64,000 nucleotides of DNA from Meconema thalassinum. Lineage: Eukaryota; Arthropoda; Insecta; Orthoptera; Tettigoniidae. Below are positions 9,928-20,434 of this stretch, piece by piece; the stretch's first letter is position 1, and each line of letters opens with the position of its first letter. The DNA is taken from positions 125,151,572 through 125,215,571 of the forward strand of contig OX336389.2 of assembly GCA_946902985.2 (NCBI GenBank), written 5' to 3'. A program made the position numbers and the translations under genes. The notes under the pieces were generated by a model, which saw only the letters and a list, made by a program, of their open reading frames with translations, was not told the origin of the DNA and did not search any database.

Positions 9928-11202
9928 CAGGGGCCTCGAAACTCTTTAGCCTCCACTAAGTCCCAAGGGCCAAGACCTAGCTAGCTCATCATACCAACAT
10001 CCAGTAGTTTTGAATTACGCGCAAAGTTTCGTTTCGGGAAGAGTGAGATATCTATGAGGCAGTGCGCGGGGTATAGTTCAAGAGGGGATGATCAGTATAT
10101 AAGACTTCGAATATTTCGGCTCTAAATTCATACGAAAAGTAGAATAAAGTAATCAAAACAGAACATGTGGCATAGTGCATTAACGAGGCCCCTCTTTTAG
10201 TGGAAAATTTAAAAATCATTTTACTATCAATTTCTCAAAATCAAATGTAATTTAAGACTGATGGTTAAATATTTGAAATAACTTCAGTGCCTTGTGAATA
10301 TATTTAGTGCATTATATCATGAAAAGTATAGATGAAATTTTGGAAAGCTGGTGTCGAGTCAAATAATTTGCACACCTCTGTATAAATGTGCTTTTCAGCT
10401 CTCGGCACTACTTCTCTGTGTGAATAAACATTCTCCTAAATAAAATAAAAAAGTATTTACAGATCCAAATTAACTGACGAGTATTTGAAGTCGCTGCTGA
10501 TAATTTCCAATAGTAAATTTGATCCTCAACTGTAAACAATTGTCAGTGAAAAGTTACAACCACATAAATCTCTTTAATTATAGTAATAATAATGAAAAAA
10601 TGAAAATCCACAGCCTGCTTCCAGTCTCCGACCCGGTCAGGAATGGAATGAATGAAGCCCCCATCTAGCGGCGAGGATATGAACTGTGCCGGCTGCCGAG
10701 GCCTGACGCACTCCTCTGGGGCAATGATTAAATGAATGTCAGATGAAATGAAATGATAGTGGAGAGTGTTGCTGGAATGAAATTTGGACAGGGAAAACCG
10801 GAGTACCCGGAGAAAAACCTGTCTGCCTCCGTTTTGTCCAGCACAGATCTCACATGGAGTGACCGGGATTTGAACCACGGACTCAGCGGTGAGAGGCCGA
10901 CGTGCTGCCGCCTAAGCCACGGAGGCTTGTCAGTAATAATAATAAATACCTTAATTATGTGAATTACCTATGCATTTCACTCATATTAAGTTTTTAGGAT
11001 AAATCTCATGTCATTAATTACAGTTAAATGATCAATTTTATTATGTCAAAAATTGCGTTCTTTAATCGGTCGTTAAATAAAAACAACCGATTATAATTTG
11101 TATGAATTATTTACATTGCAAATTTTACAATGTAGCCTAATCAAAATATGCTATGACGAGCCGGATTGGAGGTACTTGCGGGCCGTAGTTTTGAGACCCC
11201 TG
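9928..11202. mobile_element. hAT-like non-autonomous element (copy A)
   Basis: The terminal sequences CAGGGGCCTCGAAACT and, inverted, CAGGGGTCTCAAAACTACGG form short inverted repeats typical of hAT elements. They are flanked by 8-bp target duplications TTCCATAA (9920-9927) and TTCCATAG (11203-11210). There is no transposase. A younger SINE is inserted within it (10593-10931). Confidence 0.7.
10593..10931 (-). mobile_element. tRNA-derived SINE, family 4 (copy A)
   Basis: Read on the minus strand it has a tRNA-like head with A-box TGGCTTAGGCGGCAGCACG, B-box GGTTCAAATCCCGG, then a body with GGTTTTTCTCCGGGTACTCC. It is flanked by an 11-bp target duplication AGTAATAATAA (10582-10592 and 10932-10942). 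It is absent from B and C, where the empty site is intact. Confidence 0.82.
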
Positions 11203-11210
11203 TTCCATAG

Positions 11211-11619
11211 CATTAACAGCACCACCCACACCTCATAGCTTCCATATAATCACAGAGTGAGTATCAGTGAACAACCACATTTATTCTAGCCCGTGCCACT
11301 AAAAAAATGCAAAACTACTCGATTCATCATGAAATGGCAACAGGCAGGAAAATTTACTAGCACAACAATATCCTGTGTGACAATGCCCCAGGTTCCAGGC
11401 GTCGGAATGAATATTCATTGAAATATAGGGATTCTTGATCATCTAGCCATTTTAAACACTCAATCTGGGACATTTAACAGCCATACTGGCTCTACTCTCA
11501 GCTGGTAAAAATGGTGATTGTAATGACAAGAGTGACATAGTACAAAAGATAAATTATTCTATTATAATAAGCATCAAAACAACTACTACTACTAGAATAT
11601 GATTTCATTGATGTCCTAC
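11211..11619. other. Intron-like stretch, no gene seen (copy A)
   Basis: This lies between the hAT-like element and the Fz-N remnant. No exon, promoter or RNA gene is evident. A short ACT repeat occurs near 11580-11592. The equivalents are 27043-27465 (B), 35576-35998 (C) and 54924-55346 (D). Confidence 0.5.
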
Positions 11620-11690
11620 CTCAAAGCAATGACATCGTCTTGAACTGCCTGAATTGAGCTGTGCCCCAGGGCATTAGGATAAGATGTCAC
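11620..11690 (-). pseudogene. Frizzled CRD start exon, 5'-deleted (copy A)
   Basis: Only the 3' part survives, from the VTSYPN codons through VIALR, with its phase-2 donor at 11619. The acceptor, the linker and the first two CRD cysteines are lost in a deletion of ~450 bp relative to copy C, joined at GATGTCAC near 11690. Without an acceptor this exon cannot be spliced normally. Confidence 0.75.
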
Positions 11691-11728
11691 CAATTACCAA
11701 TTTAGTTTTACAATAACTATATCAAGTA

Positions 11729-12398
11729 CAGAGAGTCCAGTTTGTGTGTATCGGAGACCCTCGCTAGCCCGCTCGCCCGCGGCGCGAGCCTGTCTCCCAC
11801 CAGGCACTTTGCCGTTTCGCGGCACTCGCGCGGCATTGAGTCATTGAGTATAGGAATTTGTACTTAAATTTGTACTTCAATGTGATCCTTGACCGATTTT
11901 TTTGACAAACTGACTTACGGAGAGCGATTGTCAACTTATTTTCAAAAGGATTCTGCCACTGCTCACAATGACGAAGCATCCATGACAGAATTGCATTGCA
12001 TTTTTGGTACTAGGATTATAAGTCGGAACGTGTGGCCTCCGCGAATCCCAGACTTATCACCATGTGACTTTTATTTGTGGGGGACGCTTAAAAATAGAGT
12101 GTATGCGGAAACCCTCACACTATAAATGAGCTTAAAGACTATATTACAGCTGAAATACAGCCAATCGGTGCTGAGGAACTTCAGAGAGTAAATGCCAGTT
12201 TCATAAAAAGGTGCCAGCGATGTGTAGCAGTGAATGGCGAACATTTTCAGCACTAGCTGTGAACTAGGTAAGTACAAATTCCTATACTCAATGACTCAGT
12301 GCCGCGCTGGCGCCGCATAACGGCAAAGTGCATGGCGGAAGACAGGCGCGCGCCGCAGGCGAGCGAGAGTCTACGATACATACAAACTGGACTCTCTG
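11729..12398 (+). mobile_element. mariner-like element with long inverted termini (copy A)
   Basis: A 670-bp element flanked by TA (11727-11728, 12399-12400). Its ends, beginning CAGAGAGTCCAGTTTGT, are inverted repeats of ~140 bp. The interior keeps a piece of a DDE transposase on the plus strand: FQKDSATAHNDEASM, FGTRIISRNVWPPRIPDLSP and CDFYLWGTLKNRVY, the second and third catalytic blocks of the family. The N-terminal half is missing, so it is non-autonomous. Confidence 0.82.
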
Positions 12399-12400
12399 TA

Positions 12401-13086
12401 GATATGTAGGCCTACTTTTCTTCTTAAAATATCACTTAAAATTGCTAATGTCCTTCCCTATTTCCAGATTTTTGAAATGAATATGCGTTGTTTACGATAA
12501 ATAGATTCTGTGTCAAACAATCATAATTGCAAAATTAAACTCGGGAGTTTCCGCCAACACAAAGTTCCTCATTTCTCTACTAGAAAGCGCTATAGTGTTC
12601 AAGGAGCTTAGATATCTAACCACCTTGACTTTCATAGTGATTCAAGGAACAACGAAATTCGACTTGCAAGCTACCCTCTGGGTGTCAAATTACAAAGCTT
12701 GCACCAGGCAACCAAGGCCATACGATATTATTATAAATGTCTACACAGTTTTCTTCAACGAAAATATGAAATCTGCAGTGCTATTTAACTTGACTTCTGA
12801 ATAGCGTGCTGTGATTATATGTACATTGTACATGTATGTACATTGTGGCAAGCATCCTCTAAATATATAGGCCTACTGTACTGTACACTCGTCAGTCATG
12901 TTACGAAATAGAAATTTACTATTCTGTTGCAAACTGCTTCTAATAACTACCGTATTATTTTGACATTAATTTTAAAAACAAATTATTTCATGCTAATCAA
13001 ACTACTGAAGTTTTGCCATCCCAACAAATATTCTCGGGAAAATGAGATAGAATTTGGAAAAGAAAGACAATCCCACAATTAACGGG
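12401..13086. other. Intron-like stretch, no gene seen (copy A)
   Basis: AT-rich. A short plus-strand open frame (12595-12804 in A, 37429-37704 in C, where a stop is lost) has no recognisable similarity and no start context. The equivalents are 37235-37920 (C) and 56128-56813 (D). Confidence 0.45.
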
Positions 13087-16000
13087 ACATATCTGTATGC
13101 CGGAGGTAAAGAGCACTATGTCCATTTTTTCAATATTGTACTAATCATCATCATCATCTTGCAGAGTTTCCAGCCACTGGCCGGGTCTGTTTGGAACACA
13201 AGCCTCTCCAACGTCTTCTGTCTTCCCACCATCTCTCAGCCTCCACCCTTGTCCAGTCTTCTCCTCTCTTCTTCACGCATTCTTCCACCCCCTTCAGCCA
13301 CCTGTCTCTCGGTCTTCCTCTCGGTCTCTTTCCTTCCCACTTCGTCTCGTGTACTCTCCTGGGTATCCTCTTCTCCTCCATTCGTTTTACATGTCCATAC
13401 CATCTAAGTCTAGATTTCTCTATACCATCCTGTAATGGTTCCTCCTTCATTAATTCTCTGGTCCTCTCATTTCTTATTCTGTCCATCTTTGTAGCTCCAA
13501 TACTGCTTCTCAAGAACCTCATCTCACTGGCCTGTATTTTGCTCTTCTCCCTTCCTTTCATAACCCAGGTCTCCGAGGCATACGTCAGGATAGGGACATA
13601 GTACGTCCGATATATGATTTTTCGCTGTTCTGAGGGACATCCTTGCTCCATAACATGCTTCTCACACTCCTCCGAAATGCTTCTGCCTGCCTCCCCCGCT
13701 CATTTATTTCTCTATCGTTTCTTCCATTATCTTGTATGAGGCTTCCCAGATACTTGAAACTCTCCACTTTCTTCAGCTGTTCCCCACCAATTGTAATTCC
13801 CGTTGTGGTTCTTTCCATCTTCCTTGTTGTGATCACCATCTCACTCTTATTTATGCTAAATTTCATCCCATATCCTTGTATTATTCCTTCCCCCACGTCC
13901 AACTGTTCCTGTACCTCCTCCTCCTTGTTTCCCCAAATCATCAAATCATCTGCAAACACCATTGCTTTCATCTTTCCTTCCCCACTTACTTGTGCCACTC
14001 GGGTAATTATGTCATCCATCACCACAATGAAAAGTAACGGTGACAGTGCACTTCCTTGTTTCAGGCCGTTTCTCTGTTCCAACCAGTCTGATCTCTCTCC
14101 TCCCACTTTCACACAGCTCACGCTTCCCTTGTACATCTCCTTTATCCTCTTTATAGTCCATTTCTCTACTCCTCTATCCTCCAGGGACTTCCATACTTTG
14201 TTTCTGCATACACTGTCATATGCTTTCTCAATGTCCAGGAAGGCCATCAGTAGATCTGTTCCATACTCATAGTGCTGTTCTTGTAACTGCCTGACAGCAA
14301 AAATCAAATCCACTGTGGACCTTCCTGCTCTGAAGCCATGTTGTTCTTCCCTCATCCCTCCTTCTATCCTTGTCCTAATTCTCTTTTACAAAACTTTCTC
14401 GAAGATCTTTGCACAATGACTCATCAGTGTTATTCCCCGATAGTTTCTGCAATCAGTTCTACTACCTTTCTTGAAGATCGGGACAATTATTCCTTTTTTC
14501 CAGTCCTCTGGGGTCTTCCTTTCCTTCCATGCTGTCCTCATCACTCGGTACAACCACTGTATCCCCACCTCTCCTGCTGCTCTACCATCTCCACACTCAA
14601 CTCATCAACACCCGGTGCCTTCCCTCCTTTCATCTTTTTCACTGCATCTTCCACTTCTTTCCATGTTAAGTCCTTTTCTGTTTGCAGTTCATCTTCCTCT
14701 TCCCCGATTTCTTCCTCCTCACCATCATTTCCATTTGGGTTCAGAAGTTCTTCAAAATATTCTTTCCACATTTTCTTCAGTTCTTCCCTATTTTCTATCT
14801 CTTGTCCCCTTTTGTTCACCATTCTAACATAATCCGTAGGATCCTTCCGCCTCTTATTTTTTACCATCCCATACAGGACCTTTTTTGTACCTTCACTATC
14901 CTCCTTCATCATCTTTGTCCACTCTTCCATCCACTTTCTTCTCTCCTCAGCCACTACTCTCTTCGCCTCCTTCTTTCTTTCCTGGTACTCTTCCCTTGTC
15001 TCTACCGTTCTATTTTGATACCACCTCCTAAAGGCCCTATTCTTTTCCCTTACTATATCTTTTGTCTTCTCATTCCACCATGGTGTTTCCTTCCACCTCT
15101 TCTTACTACTTGTCCTCCCACATACTGCTTCTGCTGCACCTACTAGTGTCTTCTTAAATCTAGCCCATTCCTCTTCCACCCCTCTTTCTTCATCTGTTGG
15201 AATTCCTTCCTTTACCATTTTGAGGTAGTCGACCCTTCTATCCCCTTCTTTCAGTTTCCATATCCTTATACGTCTTTCCTGGTTCTCAGTCCCTTCTTCT
15301 CCTTACTCCCTCTCAGGTTCATTACCAGCAATCGATGGTCGCTATCCAGGTTCTCCGATGGTATAACCTTGATGTCCGTGATGTTCTTATTTAGTTCTTT
15401 CTCATACAGTATATAGTCGACCACCGACTTCCTGGTCAAGTCATCACTGTACCATGTGATTGTGTGGCTCTCTCTTTTCTTAAACCAGGAGTTCCCAACT
15501 AGCAGGCTGTTCCTCTGGCAGAAGTCCAACAGTCTCTTTCCTTCCTCATTTCTTCCGCCCCAACCCTCTGGTCCTAGAACACTCTCATAACCTTGTCTTT
15601 CTCTTCCTACATGGGCATTGAGATCCCCCATAACAATCATATTTCTTCCTACCAGCTGCTTCTGCAATTCCTCTTCAAACTCCTCCTTCTCTTCAGAGGC
15701 GCAGCCTACTTGTGGGGCATACACTTGCACTATTTCTATGGTCTCTCCCCTCAGTGCTACTTTCACTTTCATCATTCTATCACTTATTCTCCTCACTTCT
15801 TCTTTTAAACCATCTCGTACTACTACTCCCACTCCATTCCTCTTTCCCTCTTCGTTCCCACTCCAGTACAGTCTATAGCCTTTTCTCAGTTCTCTCCTTC
15901 CTTCCCCTTTCCACTTTGTTTCTGCCAATCCCAATAAATCCAACTTCCTTCTTTCCATCATATCCACTATCTCCTCCACCTTCCCCGTCAGCGTTCTTAG

Positions 16001-16352
16001 GTTTAAAGTTCCAAATCTTAGTCCGTGTGTACAGCCATGTCATCGTCTATTAAATCCATCATGTCCGAGGCTCGTTCCATTTTCCAAAGCATTTGGATTC
16101 ATCCACTACTGGCTTGCTGGGCCTATCGTAGCTTCACTAATGTACTAATTGTACTAATGCTGTTAGTAATCAGTGCCTTTGATACTCTACACAGAGGTAG
16201 AGGGCACTAAGACCTATTTCAAAAAATAACGGAACTTTATAACGGCCTCCATGTCACATAAAACATTTTTTTTGGAATTCAAATGCCTCTCCTGTAAAGT
16301 TTCAATTTTGTGACATAGCCTAGTGCCCTTTACCTCCGGCATACAGACATAT
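13087..16352. repeat. Hairpin element split by LINE 2 (copy A)
   Basis: The arm at 13087-13123 (ATGCCGGAGGTAAAG core) is inverted at 16312-16352. With LINE 2 removed the arms lie ~240 bp apart, so the LINE inserted into an older short inverted-repeat element. The equivalents are 37921-41188 (C) and 56814-60078 (D). Confidence 0.6.
13146..16147 (-). mobile_element. RTE-clade LINE 2, 5'-truncated (copy A)
   Basis: A 3.0-kb RTE LINE flanked by the 11-bp direct repeat ATTGTACTAAT (13135-13145, 16148-16158). The minus strand carries an endonuclease (15266-15979: GLAETKWKG, VYAPQVG, GDLNAHVG, SDHRLL) and a reverse transcriptase (GGKAPGVDELS, FLDIEKAYDSV, GLKQGSALSPLLF, MVFADDLMIW), ending in GLCSKQTRPVAGN and a GAT tail. 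The frame is broken by a shift near 15250 shared by all copies, a private shift near 14590, a TAA at 14386-14388 (shared), and a shift near 13620. It keeps the canonical QG motif that LINE 1 lost. Confidence 0.87.
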
Positions 16353-16479
16353 GAACCCTAGTATTGAAGCCAATAATACATATGATAGTTGGAAAATGAG
16401 ATTCCCCAGTCTGCCATCCCTCAAAACTTTATTGATGAGATATAAAATTATATGGGCAGAAAGGGGCATTAGTCGGCCA

Positions 16480-16716
16480 TTATTCTACATACTGTAGTCC
16501 CCCACAACCACTGATGCACTTGTCCTACCGCTTCACAACCTTGACGAACCCTTGCCAGTTTACTCTTGTCTTGAACGCAGCGAAAAGGTGGAAGTAACAG
16601 GACATTAAGTCAGGTTTGTATGGGGCACCCTCACCTAAAGGTGGCAAAAAGGTAATCAATGTTGATGCCATATGCCGTATTGAATTATGTTGTCCATGAT
16701 TGTAATACAAGCCCAT
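16480..16716 (-). mobile_element. mariner transposase remnant (copy A)
   Basis: The minus-strand frame with NHGQHNSIRHMASTLI, then PYKPDLMSCYFHLFAAFKTR and VVKR-DKCISGCG matches the C-terminal part of mariner-type transposases (SPDL-P-DFHLF and W-DKCI--GG blocks), with substitutions and a stop. It differs from the two other transposase remnants. Confidence 0.6.
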
Positions 16717-17824
16717 TCTCCATACCTGTCAGTTACACAATATTGCCGTCCTTTCTCTAACACAGCACTGCGCTAGCACCGGGCACCCACTATTCAATTC
16801 TTGTGTCTTTAACACAGCACTGCGCTAGTACAACTTCAATGTATCTAGCCCAACATAAACCTCCTTAGGACATTGAATGACTTGTCACTTTGAGTCAGTC
16901 CATGAGCATTCCCCAACCAAATCTATGATTTTCTGAGTTGCTTGTAAACAGTGCACCACAACTGAAGCACCCAGGGCAAGTTAACACAGATAGTATAGTC
17001 ACAAAGCACACTTTATCAATAATAATTATATCACTTTACTAGAACAATCACAATCAATATTTACAAAGGACGAGTTTGGAATCAGAAGCACTGGTAGCTG
17101 ATGAATTTATATTAGACCTAGGTTCTGCTGCAATGGCTTTACTATCTCTGTTGTTATTAACACTGACACATTGTTTAATAAATTCCATGGAATTTCCTCT
17201 TCCTCTTGGTACCTGGTCGACATTTAGAACACATCTCATACGCACGCAATAATAGGAAATTCTCCAAACATAAAGCCTGGAGCAACACAGGAAGCGGACA
17301 TATTTTGTTTATGTTTACATATTTTCAGACTGTAAGCTGTTAACACATGTGCTGCTATCTGTTAGACAGATGAGTAAACTTTATAACCTGGAGTATAGAG
17401 CCATAGAGAGCGCAGCTCGGCCGTGGCTGGAAGAATGCTGACTCATACCGGCAAATTTGAATCAGGAAATTTTAAATATTTAGATGCAAGCACCGATTAC
17501 CCTAGTAATTACCAAGTAAGATGCTGTGGAGCCACACCCCGTAGACATGTGCGCACGGGCCCCTTTTAAAATAGTATTTTTAACTACTTACAGGTGAAAT
17601 ATCGACATGAAATATATTATATTCATTTTAAGCAGCAAAATAAGGTTTCCAATTACAATGAAAACACGAAAATGGCAGCAATTTTATTCAAAAATGTCAT
17701 TTCAAACTTATAACCTTTTGAGAGGTGGAACATTAAGGTCACAATGCTTAAAATGCAGTAAATACATTTGTTTTATTCATAATTTTCAATTTTGATGAGT
17801 GGTGAGAGTAAAATTATTAAATAC
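16717..17824. other. Intron-like stretch with one unassigned open frame (copy A)
   Basis: It contains a direct repeat of the motif AACACAGCACTGCGCTAG (near 16758 and 16810). The minus-strand open frame 17054-17245 (MRMRCVLNVDQVPRGRGNSM and on) is also open in D (60780-60971) but has a stop in C. No family is recognised and no splice borders are convincing. Confidence 0.4.
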
Positions 17825-17978
17825 CTTTAATGTCCAGACTTTTGGGGTCGACTGTGAGGTTAGCAAGATATGGAGATGTCTCCGACTCGATATGACTTGC
17901 TAGAACAGCCACCAAATCAGGAACGGTGACTTCTTGCTGTCTTGGATCAAAATGTAGATTGAAATGCACCACCAGATC
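17825..17978 (-). CDS. SEA-domain exon, C-terminal half (copy A)
   Basis: The exon reads from DLVVHFNLHFDPRQQEV to TVDPKSLDIK. This is the beta-hairpin-rich second half of a SEA domain, in which a strand of the form VVHFNLHF followed by DPR is typical. The acceptor is probably TCAG|GAT (phase 0) and the donor AAAG|GTATTT (phase 1), giving 154 nt. The preceding bases read GQ in frame. No GSVVV-type autoproteolysis site is visible, since GQDLVV occupies that place, so cleavage is not predicted. The phase-1 donor matches the phase-1 acceptor of the Fz-N exon seen complete in copy C. The SEA-N donor is phase 2, which does not match this acceptor, so a small exon or an altered border between them is likely. 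Confidence 0.68.
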
Positions 17979-18189
17979 CTGACCATCCATACAGCAGCAT
18001 ATGAAACACATCAATAAGTACAATATTATCAAAATTAAGTACAAGCAGGACAGTATGTAAAGCTCACCAGTGAAGCCACACAAAAAAAACTTTTATTATT
18101 AATCTAAACACATTAAACAAGTACTTTCGTGAAGAACTATATAGCCTATTTTCATATATCCTAGTTATGTTAATTGCCTCTATCAACAT

Positions 18190-18850
18190 ACAAAATTTAA
18201 GTTTGATTGCTGTAATAGATTCGAAGATATTGACAACCGACTAAATATTTTTGGATGGTCGCCAGTTGGATTGTTAGAGTTATGTACCATTAAAGGAAAA
18301 TTATTGCGTAGGTTCATTATTCAAACGTTCACTTCGATCGCATGATTACGACACAAGAAATAAAAACTTAATTTTAAAATTCGCACAGCCGCCATCTTGA
18401 GGTTATGTAAGCAATTGAACTTAATTAGATACCATTGCATTACAGTGTGTATAAACATATACTGAACCAAGTTTCATTGCGTTTGGTCGGTTAAATCGCG
18501 AGAAACGTCTATTTACAAGTCGCAACTTCGCCTGGCCGCCATGTTGGTTTTGTAGTTACCAGGTTTTCGAAAGTCACATTGGTGACCTTCTAGCAGTTCC
18601 CTTTATCACCGTACAAAATTTCAGGGTGATATCGGTAATAGTTTCGGAGGGATTGAATGGTGTTGAAATATTTCGCACAGCCGCCGTGTTGGATTGGTGA
18701 GACGTAACAAAATTGGAAGGGCACGGTCGGGGTCGTCCGGAATAGTGCTATGAACTTACCGAGTTTCATTGAAATCGCTCCATCCATTTAGATTTTATTA
18801 GGGGGACACACACACACGAATCACACACGTACGCACACACACAGACAGAC
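18190..18850. repeat. Degenerate ~145-bp tandem repeat with CA-rich end (copy A)
   Basis: A GCCGCCATGTTGG-like motif recurs at 18261, 18391, 18538 and 18683 (spacing 130, 147, 145). Each is preceded or followed by CAAAATTTCAGG or AAGTTTCATTG-like sequence. The block ends in ACACACACAC and GACAGACACA runs at 18806-18852. It resembles the tail region of a dispersed arthropod repeat. The class is not certain. Confidence 0.55.
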
Positions 18851-18954
18851 ACAAGGGCGAAAGGTGATCTCATAAGTTTATTTTTTTTTCATAAAATGAA
18901 AATAGGCATATTGCTGGCCAGGAGTCGTAGTGGTTTCAAGTCCATTAGTCGTTC

Positions 18955-19357
18955 TTGCATGTATAAAGGCTGTGTACACTCGCCTGTGTCAATGAGGATG
19001 GATCTGTGCGAGTTTGGAGACTACCCGGTGAGCGTATGCGCGACCAATACATCCGAGACCGACACCAATAGGGAGGAGGTGGTGCAATGTTTTGGGGGTG
19101 GCATCATGCCCCTCTTGTGTACATCCCGGAGCGTATGACAGGCATACATTACAGGGATAATGTCCTAGCACCTGTAGTGAAAGGCAATGCTGACATTTTC
19201 GGCCCAAATTTCACTTTCGTGGACCATAACGCTCGTCCGCACAGAGCTGGCATTGTCAATGCCTTTCTTCAGGAGAATGGTATTCACAGAATGGAATGGC
19301 CTGTCTATGTCCGTCCTCACTTTAATCCCCACTGTGCTCCATGGCAATATGCAAAAC
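18955..19357 (+). mobile_element. Tc1/mariner transposase remnant (A/B border)
   Basis: This is a longer view of the same remnant. A frame beginning with CVHSPVSMRMDLCEF corresponds to the first catalytic block, followed by NREEVVQCFGGGIM (the family's VMVWGGI region), then a frameshift into the VDHNARPHRA frame. It has one extra G in the GGGGG run relative to the copies at 1 and 43730. Confidence 0.72.
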
Positions 19358-20220
19358 TATTTTTGATATTTGTATTGGAACAGTCGAAATACTCAACACC
19401 TATTTTCGTTAAGAAAAAATACACTGTCATTCTTGTTTTTGATTCATTTAGGTGCTTGGACATCGTGGCCATCAGCTCCGTGTAATTGCAGTACGTGAAG
19501 AATTGCCAGATAGCCTATGTTATTGTGGTGTCTAAATTAGTATGATTATTTGTGCTTGATAGGAATGGAAAGGATGAAGTCATGGGCTCAAGTTAGGAAC
19601 CATTGCAGTATTTGCCTCGAGTAAAAGTGGAAAACAATGGGTGGGGATCGAACCTCTTCTCAGTCAACGAGTCTCCAGTCTTTATTAAGGCCATGTGTGA
19701 TAAATGCATTTCTGCTACGTCGATTACAGTATAGTGGTTTTGTAGTAGCGAACACTATTCCAGTCACCTCAGAAACACAGGCAATCAGATAAATGCATCA
19801 CACATTCAAGTACATTGAGCTGCTGGCCAAATTATGTCCCAATACCCTAATTAAAGCAAAAACAACGTGTTGAAGTCTGTCTTCGAACACTTCCAGCATC
19901 TGTTATGAATAGCTCTGGCGATTACAACATTTACTGTTTGTTTGCTTTGATACAAGCTGCAGCCATGCTGCCAACGTAACTGCAGCAGCAAGTAAGCACT
20001 GCGGAGAACATTCCTTGGCGCCCTGTAGAAGAATTTGATGATGATGATGAAACCAAACATTTGGCTTTCACAGTAAGCAGACATGGCACTGCGTACTATA
20101 GTAAAATCGCACGTATTCGCCAACTTATTTACGCCGTACATTCCTACTACGTCTTCAGAGGTGGTGCTCAGACAGTAGTAGTAGTAGTACTAGTAGATCA
20201 TTGAGAAGAATTAAACTTAC

Positions 20221-20434
20221 CCATCAAAGGCTAGAACCTCAGTACCTATGAAGGCTGGTCTCAGGTCATTACGACGGAATATAAGGTTGATCCTCTCCCG
20301 GTAGTCTCGTGCTCTGTGTTGAAACTGTACTGTTGCTGGATCTGCCAGCTCTGGGGAGAAGGAATCGCCCTTCATCACACGGAACATTGACCGGAACACT
20401 TGCTCTCCTGGTGGGTCTGATATGAGGAATGTAT
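20221..20434 (-). CDS. SEA-domain exon, N-terminal half (copy B)
   Basis: The exon has the same borders and phases as copy A, is open throughout, and has one visible replacement (Ser to Asn in the FRRSDLRP stretch). In transcription order it is followed about 2.2 kb later by the SEA-C exon at 17825-17978. B plus A could therefore supply both halves of one SEA domain, if the phase problem between them is solved by an unseen small exon. Confidence 0.7.

Larger units (their letters stand above)
1..19053. repeat. Segmental duplication copy A
   Basis: This is the first copy of the large block. Its first bases recur at 19054, 43692 and 62781, which sets the copy borders used here; they are arbitrary because the repeat is circularly permuted and the window cuts into it. 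A carries the RTE LINE at 569-3698 and a SINE at 10593-10931, both shared only with D. Over the first ~9.8 kb A and D differ by only a few substitutions that I could spot by eye. Further on A has private deletions, for example ~22 bp near 9816 and ~14 bp near 11220. Sequence between the listed features is AT-rich and intron-like. Confidence 0.95.

Noticed and set aside
5968..10380. A single Tc1-like element bounded by CAGAGGTGTGCAA at 5968 and its inverse at 10380, both next to TA.
   Set aside because: The right end lies inside the hAT-like element with its own 8-bp duplication, and another related inverse end occurs at 8279. The ends probably belong to different fragments, so no single element can be supported.
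11889..12277. A functional transposase gene in the mariner-like element.
   Set aside because: Only the middle and C-terminal blocks remain, with a stop after VYAETLTL. The element is 670 bp and lacks the DNA-binding half.
18786..18860. A CRISPR-like or functional satellite array at the ACAC/GACA runs.
   Set aside because: It is a simple microsatellite at the end of a dispersed repeat. There are no spacers and the context is eukaryotic.
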